NCBI GenBank assembly: GCA_900321855.1
Contig: ONXS01000001.1
Span: 1-64,000 of the forward strand
Direction of reading: 5' to 3'
DNA: 64,000 nucleotides
Origin: an uncultured Eubacteriales bacterium
GTDB taxonomy: Bacteria; Bacillota; Clostridia; Lachnospirales; Lachnospiraceae
Shown here: one piece after another, positions 60,608 to 64,000 of the stretch
How positions within the stretch are numbered: the first letter of the stretch is position 1
How the letters are laid out: the number at the start of each line of letters is the position of its first letter
Program-made: the position numbers and the translations under genes
The notes under the pieces: model-generated
The model's database searches: none
Told to the model about the DNA's origin: nothing
Seen by the model: the letters and a program-made list of their open reading frames with translations, nothing else

Positions 60608-62314
60608 ATGGAAAAATATTATTCAGCTGAGAGAAGTACACAGATGCTTGTGTATTTGATGAAAGCACATAATATTAAAAAAGTAGTGGTAAGTCCGGGT
60701 ATGAAAAATTACTGTTTTGTAGGTAGTATTCAAAATGACCCATTTTTTGAGTTGTATTCATGTGCGGATGAAAAGTCGGCAGCATATATGGCGGTAGGTC
60801 TTGCAGAGGCTTCAGGAGAACCGGTTGCACTTAGTTGTACTGGAGCAACAGCATCAAGAAATTATATGTCTGCACTTACAGAGGCATATTACAATAAGTT
60901 ACCAATTTTGGCAGTTACATCTATGACCCATGTAGGAGAGATTGGACAACTTATTCCTCAGATCATTGATCGAAGAACAGAACCAACAGATATTATCAAA
61001 TATAATGCTCAGATTCCAATGGTTAAATCAAACGATGATGAGTGGTCGAATAATGTACTTATGAATGCGGCACTTCTAGAACTGACCAGACACGGTGGGG
61101 GACCTGTACTCATAAACCTCACAACAGAGTGTAGTTGGGATTTTTCTGTAAAGACTCTTCCTGAGACAAGAGTAATAAAGCGTGTGGGGTACGAAGATGA
61201 ATTTCCAGAACTAGAAGGAAAACAGGTTGGAATTTTTATAGGAAATCATAGAGAATTTAGTAAAGAATTGACAGAGTTGATTGAAAAATTCTGCGAGAAG
61301 TACAATGGAGTGGTAATCTGTGATCAGTCAAGTAATTACAGAGGAAAATATGCAGTATATCCGGCAGTTGTGACACATCAAAAATTATATCCATCTCCAC
61401 TCAGAGAAATGGACTTAATGATTCATATTGGACAGATTAGCGGTGCTTATATTAAACTTTTACCAGAAAAAGTATGGCGTGTAGATGAAGACGGGGAAGT
61501 AAGAGATACATTCAGAAAATTAAGCAAAGTATTTGAAATGTCAGATAAGAAATTTTTTGAGACTTATGTAAAAAAAGCTGAAAATAAAGCGGATTCTCAG
61601 ATGGAATATTATAAAGAGTGGGAAGAGGAAATTGAGCGTATTCGTGTCAAGATTCCAGAACTTCCATTCTCTAATGCATGGATTGCAAAAAATATGATGG
61701 CAGATATTCCAGATGGTTCTTATGTGAATTTTGGAATTTTAAATACATTGAGAAACTGGAATTTTGTGGATGGAAAAGATATTCATGCGTATGCAAATAC
61801 GGGAGGATTTGGAATTGATGGTATTGCATCTACAACAATAGGAGCTTCTTTTCAGGATAAAAACAGATTATGTTTTGGAATAATGGGAGATCTGGCTTTC
61901 TTCTATGATATTAATTCTATTGGAAACAGACATGTAGGAAATAATGTAAGAATTCTTGTAGTCAATAATGGACTTGGAGTAGAATTTAGAAATTATGGAC
62001 ATCCTGCAAATGAGTTTGGAGAGGAAGCAGATAAATATATGGCAGCAGGTGGTCACAACGGACATCAGTCAAGAGACCTTCTGAAAAATTATGCAGAAGC
62101 ACTAGGATTTGAATATATGTCAGCGGCAACAAAGGAGGAATTCTTAGAAGCGAAAAAGACATTTGTGAACAAGGAAATTACAGATAAACCAATGTTATTT
62201 GAAGTGTTTACAAATACAGAAGACGAGAGTCAGAGTTTGATGTTGATTGAGACTGTAGAAAAGACATTAAAAGCTACAATGAAGAAAACAATTAAGAAAG
62301 TAATAAAAAGATAA
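60608..62314 (+). CDS. MenD-like thiamine-diphosphate enzyme in the polysaccharide operon
   Basis: A 568-residue ThDP enzyme. The N-terminal domain has VVSPGMKNYCF and SCADEKSAAYMAVGLAEASGEPVALSCTGATASRNYMSALTEAYYNKLPILAVTS, containing the Glu that activates ThDP; this order is closest to MenD. A middle domain follows. The C-terminal domain has the ThDP/Mg motif GDLAFFYDINSIGN...NVRILVVNNGLG. No other men genes are nearby. ThDP enzymes in sugar clusters can add a two-carbon unit to a keto-sugar (as in yersiniose-type branched sugars); that role would suit the reductase gene 6 nt downstream. Alternatives include an acetolactate-type or decarboxylase activity. Substrate is inference. Confidence 0.83.
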   Translation: MEKYYSAERSTQMLVYLMKAHNIKKVVVSPGMKNYCFVGSIQNDPFFELYSCADEKSAAYMAVGLAEASGEPVALSCTGATASRNYMSALTEAYYNKLPILAVTSMTHVGEIGQLIPQIIDRRTEPTDIIKYNAQIPMVKSNDDEWSNNVLMNAALLELTRHGGGPVLINLTTECSWDFSVKTLPETRVIKRVGYEDEFPELEGKQVGIFIGNHREFSKELTELIEKFCEKYNGVVICDQSSNYRGKYAVYPAVVTHQKLYPSPLREMDLMIHIGQISGAYIKLLPEKVWRVDEDGEVRDTFRKLSKVFEMSDKKFFETYVKKAENKADSQMEYYKEWEEEIERIRVKIPELPFSNAWIAKNMMADIPDGSYVNFGILNTLRNWNFVDGKDIHAYANTGGFGIDGIASTTIGASFQDKNRLCFGIMGDLAFFYDINSIGNRHVGNNVRILVVNNGLGVEFRNYGHPANEFGEEADKYMAAGGHNGHQSRDLLKNYAEALGFEYMSAATKEEFLEAKKTFVNKEITDKPMLFEVFTNTEDESQSLMLIETVEKTLKATMKKTIKKVIKR

Positions 62315-62319
62315 GTATT

Positions 62320-63375
62320 ATGAAAATATTGATTTTGGGTGGAACAGGCGCGATGGGAAAATCTATCGTGGAAAAGTTAGAACAGAGAGGCGAAGAAGTT
62401 TTCGTCACTTCTAGAAGTGAGCACAAGAACAGCAAAAATATTCAATATCTTATGGGAAATGCCAGAGATATAAAATTTCTTGAAGACCTTCTTGATAATA
62501 AAATGTTCGATGCAATTGTAGATTTTATGAAGTACAGCACAGAAGAATTTAAAGACAGAGTAGATTTGTTGTTGAATCATACAAAGCAATATATGTATCT
62601 CAGCTCGTCAAGAGTTTATAGCGATTCAGATGAAAGAATATCAGAAGATAATCCGCGGCTCTTAGATGTTCTCGATGATGAAAAGTATATTGCATCTGAT
62701 GAGTATGCTATTGCAAAAGCAAGACAGGAAGATGTCTTGCTTGCAAGCGGAAGAAAGAATTATACAATTGTCAGACCGTATATTACCTACAACAGTAATC
62801 GACTGCAACTTGGAATATATGAGAAAGATTTATGGCTTAGAAGAGTGCTCAATAAAAAGGAGATTGTATTTACAAGGGATATTGCAGAAAAATATACAAC
62901 GCTTACGTATGCTGGAGATGTGGCAAATCAGATGTTAGGTCTGATTGGAAATGAGAAATCTTATGGTGAAATTTATCAGTTGGGTTGTAATTATGAATTG
63001 AAATGGGAACAGGTTCTTGAGATTTATAAAGAGGCATTAAGTGAATGTGGATATGACCTTAAGATTGTGTGGAAAGACAGCTCTGATGTATTAGGCAGAA
63101 GTATAAGTTTAGATCAATTGAGATATGACAGACTTTATAATAGAAAATTTGATAGTAGTAAGGTTATGGAGACAACTGGAATAACTGAATGGACAAAACC
63201 AGAATATGGATTAAAACAATGTATTTTTGAATTTATAAAAAATCAAGAAAAATGTAAATACATGTTACGACAAGAAGCAGTTATGGATAAAATCACAGGA
63301 GAGAAACCAGTGTTTCCGAAGGATATTTCTCCAAAGAGAAAGTTAAAATACTATATAGTAAGACTTAAAGGATAA
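62320..63375 (+). CDS. NAD-dependent sugar epimerase/dehydratase-family protein
   Basis: A 351-residue extended SDR protein. The Rossmann fingerprint is ILILGGTGAMGKSIVEKL (GGTGxxG in place of GxxGxxG), then VTSRSEHK. The catalytic pair is in EYAIAKARQE (Tyr-x-x-x-Lys) with the Ser in YMYLSSSRVYS. The C-terminal part (YGEIYQLGCNYELKWEQVLEIYKEAL) resembles isoflavone-reductase or NmrA-like epimerases. It should oxidise, reduce or epimerise a nucleotide-linked sugar. It lies 6 nt after the ThDP gene, so the two are probably consecutive steps. Exact reaction unknown. Confidence 0.85.
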   Translation: MKILILGGTGAMGKSIVEKLEQRGEEVFVTSRSEHKNSKNIQYLMGNARDIKFLEDLLDNKMFDAIVDFMKYSTEEFKDRVDLLLNHTKQYMYLSSSRVYSDSDERISEDNPRLLDVLDDEKYIASDEYAIAKARQEDVLLASGRKNYTIVRPYITYNSNRLQLGIYEKDLWLRRVLNKKEIVFTRDIAEKYTTLTYAGDVANQMLGLIGNEKSYGEIYQLGCNYELKWEQVLEIYKEALSECGYDLKIVWKDSSDVLGRSISLDQLRYDRLYNRKFDSSKVMETTGITEWTKPEYGLKQCIFEFIKNQEKCKYMLRQEAVMDKITGEKPVFPKDISPKRKLKYYIVRLKG

Positions 63376-63423
63376 TCCGTTTGAAAAATAGAACTAAAAA
63401 TATAAATATATAGAGAATGGAAA

Positions 63424-64000
63424 ATGATTATGTTAGATAAGGTTACAATTATTACTCCTACATGGAATGATGAAAAATATATTAAAAAAACAATTGAATC
63501 TGTTCGAAATCAGACATATCAAGATTGGGAAATGATTATTGTAGATGACTGTTCAACAGATAGAACTGTTAAAATAGTGGAAGCTATTTCACAGAAAGAC
63601 CCTCGTGTAAAACTTGTAAGACAGAAAAGAAATGGGGGAGCAGCATCAGCGAGAAATCGTGCTCTCAAAGAATCAACTGGTAGATATATTGCATATCTGG
63701 ATGCGGATGATATATGGCTGCCTACAAAAATTGAGAAGCAAGTACAATTTATGAAAGACAAACAGTGTGGTTTTAGCTGTGCTTCATATAAGGTTATTGA
63801 TGATGAAGGTAAGGATTTGAATAAAGAGATACATATGCTTCCAGTTGTTGATTATATGGGATTTTTAACCAATAATCTGCTCCAGACAGTTGGTATTATG
63901 GTAGATACAAGTATTGTTGACAAGAAGTATCTGGTTATGCCAAATATTCGACTCAGACAAGATGCGGCTACATGGCTACAGGTATTAAAAGCAGGTTACA
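63424..64000 (+). CDS. Family 2 glycosyltransferase, N-terminal part (3' end outside the window)
   Basis: An open frame of 192 codons from ATG 63424 runs off the window end. It reads VTIITPTWNDEKYIKKTIESVRNQTYQDWEMIIVDDCSTDRT, then GGAASARNRALKESTGRYIAYLDADDIWLPTKIEKQ, the standard GT2 nucleotide and metal-binding motifs (Asp-x-Asp as DADD). An in-frame ATG at 63430 is an alternative start; GAGAATGG is a weak RBS. It continues the polysaccharide operon after a 48-nt gap. Confidence 0.92.
   Translation, partial: MIMLDKVTIITPTWNDEKYIKKTIESVRNQTYQDWEMIIVDDCSTDRTVKIVEAISQKDPRVKLVRQKRNGGAASARNRALKESTGRYIAYLDADDIWLPTKIEKQVQFMKDKQCGFSCASYKVIDDEGKDLNKEIHMLPVVDYMGFLTNNLLQTVGIMVDTSIVDKKYLVMPNIRLRQDAATWLQVLKAGY

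Noticed and set aside
60608..62314. Menaquinone biosynthesis gene menD
   Set aside because: Sequence is MenD-like, but the surrounding genes are all for surface polysaccharide and no other men gene is present, so the name is not applied.

Overview
The window looks like chromosomal DNA of a low-GC Gram-positive anaerobe of the Clostridia, most likely family Lachnospiraceae. This is inferred from AT-rich codon use, strong AGGAGG-type ribosome binding sites, a high-molecular-weight rubredoxin, a leucine T-box, a lactaldehyde reductase of the FucO type, secreted starch-degrading enzymes with CBM26-like domains, and an EAL/PAS/GGDEF protein. No species call is possible from the sequence alone.

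Layout. 1-8.1 kb: the 3' end of dnaE, hrb (flavin reductase-rubredoxin), a T-box-controlled leuA, a Nudix hydrolase, a CinA-C amidase, and a secreted DUF5648 protein behind a highly structured leader. Decayed sequence follows: two copies of a structured non-coding repeat and a 5'-truncated paralogue of a membrane protein found at 24.3 kb. 8.3-9.0 kb: a small heat-shock gene under a CIRCE-like operator. 9.2-24.7 kb: the most unusual part. A transcription unit encodes an HTH protein, an FHA protein and two tandem membrane-anchored Ser/Thr kinases. Next comes a tyrosine recombinase enclosed by a 22-bp inverted repeat. Then follows a unit with a possible PH-like protein, a GrpE-like factor, a lidless Hsp70, a small membrane protein, a possible J-like protein and another membrane protein. 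Two lipoproteins (one with BspA-type leucine-rich repeats) and a small membrane protein complete the block. Five promoters across it share one 18-bp box at a fixed distance from the -10, so the block reads as one co-regulated signalling/chaperone system.

24.7-37 kb: an LRR pseudogene, a DUF3592 protein, an ABC exporter with a 48-bp minisatellite in its permease, fucO, two tandem DUF4353 lipoproteins, an acyl-CoA thioesterase, an HTH-aminotransferase fusion with its own palindromic operator, and an unknown protein. Nested palindromes are scattered between these genes. 37-44.4 kb, minus strand: a large c-di-GMP protein, a phosphoglycolate phosphatase-like HAD protein and a short MetH. A probable ~110-nt small RNA lies on the plus strand at 41.0 kb. 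44.7-52.4 kb: two large secreted alpha-amylases with CBM26-like modules and matching C-terminal repeat tails. 52.6-64 kb: a surface polysaccharide operon (glf, glycosyltransferases, acyltransferase, possible Wzy, pyruvyltransferase-family protein, Wzx, a MenD-like ThDP enzyme, a sugar reductase/epimerase, and a glycosyltransferase running off the end).

Functions are assigned from recognisable motifs and family resemblance read by eye. No database search or structure calculation was run.
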